Of a stretch of 64,000 nt of DNA, positions 63,687-64,000 are shown piece by piece (within the stretch, counting starts at the first letter, position 1; the number at the start of each line of letters is the position of its first letter). The DNA comes from Rutpela maculata (lineage: Eukaryota; Arthropoda; Insecta; Coleoptera; Cerambycidae): contig OW386293.2 of the NCBI GenBank assembly GCA_936432065.2, forward strand, positions 67,101,965-67,165,964. The letters run 5' to 3'. A model generated the notes under the pieces. That model was given only the letters and a program-made list of their open reading frames with translations, did no database searches and was not told the DNA's origin. The position numbers and the translations under genes were made by a program.

Positions 63687-64000
<314 letters not shown>

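Overview
This is an AT-rich animal (almost certainly arthropod, probably insect) window. It is built mostly from transposable-element remains. The insect assignment rests on the repeat types: hAT and Tc1/mariner-like transposase relics, many long-TIR foldback elements, a tRNA-derived SINE, a Jockey-type retroelement ORF1 and hammerhead-ribozyme satellite units. There is no bacterial-style gene organisation. No complete host gene could be identified. Three possible host exons are listed with low confidence (22.3-23.1 kb, 23.4-23.6 kb and 41.2-41.4 kb).

Layout. 0.4-1.8 kb: three small MITEs, one with a clean 8-bp target-site duplication (TSD). 2.4-3.1 kb: a broken gene of a PIN-like, TE-associated family. 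3.1-7.0 kb: a composite DNA element with a 1.75-kb foldback inside it. 7.1-7.7 kb: a palindrome and a deletion derivative carrying a tyrosine-recombinase-like N-terminal exon. 9.7-10.97 kb: a foldback, a tandem repeat and a retroposon tail. 11.7-14.3 kb: several unusually clean short palindromes. 14.56-17.37 kb: a two-unit array of about 361-nt monomers, each with a hammerhead ribozyme, interrupted by a GC-rich 2.1-kb insert that encodes one gag-like ORF1 protein. 17.62-20.75 kb: a full-length hAT element with TIRs, an 8-bp TSD and a dead transposase gene, inserted beside a 5S rRNA-like sequence. 20.9-25.3 kb: a MITE, a 256-codon ORF, a SINE inside a tandem duplication and another hAT-type MITE. 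26.1-33.1 kb: tandem repeats, three large foldbacks, nested MITEs and a mariner-like transposase relic. 33.4-38.9 kb: long-TIR composite elements related to the 3-7 kb block. 39-54 kb: low-density sequence with foldbacks, hairpins, a possible host exon and another transposase relic. 54.4-57.3 kb: a second hammerhead array beside a foldback, then a 730-bp palindrome with outward-facing core promoters. 57.3-60.2 kb: a mariner-like element with about 170-bp TIRs and a dead transposase. 61.6 kb: a hAT-type MITE with a perfect 8-bp TSD. 63.7-64.0 kb: a long AAAT microsatellite.

The most notable object is at 14.56-17.37 kb. Two intact type I hammerhead ribozymes lie in direct repeats on either side of a gag-like ORF with no reverse transcriptase. 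The ORF-bearing segment interrupts the array exactly inside ribozyme stem I and is bounded by an 11-bp duplication. A second array at 55.6 kb starts at the ribozyme cleavage site and has a 362-bp period. That pattern resembles self-cleaving retrozymes and Penelope-type terminal repeats.
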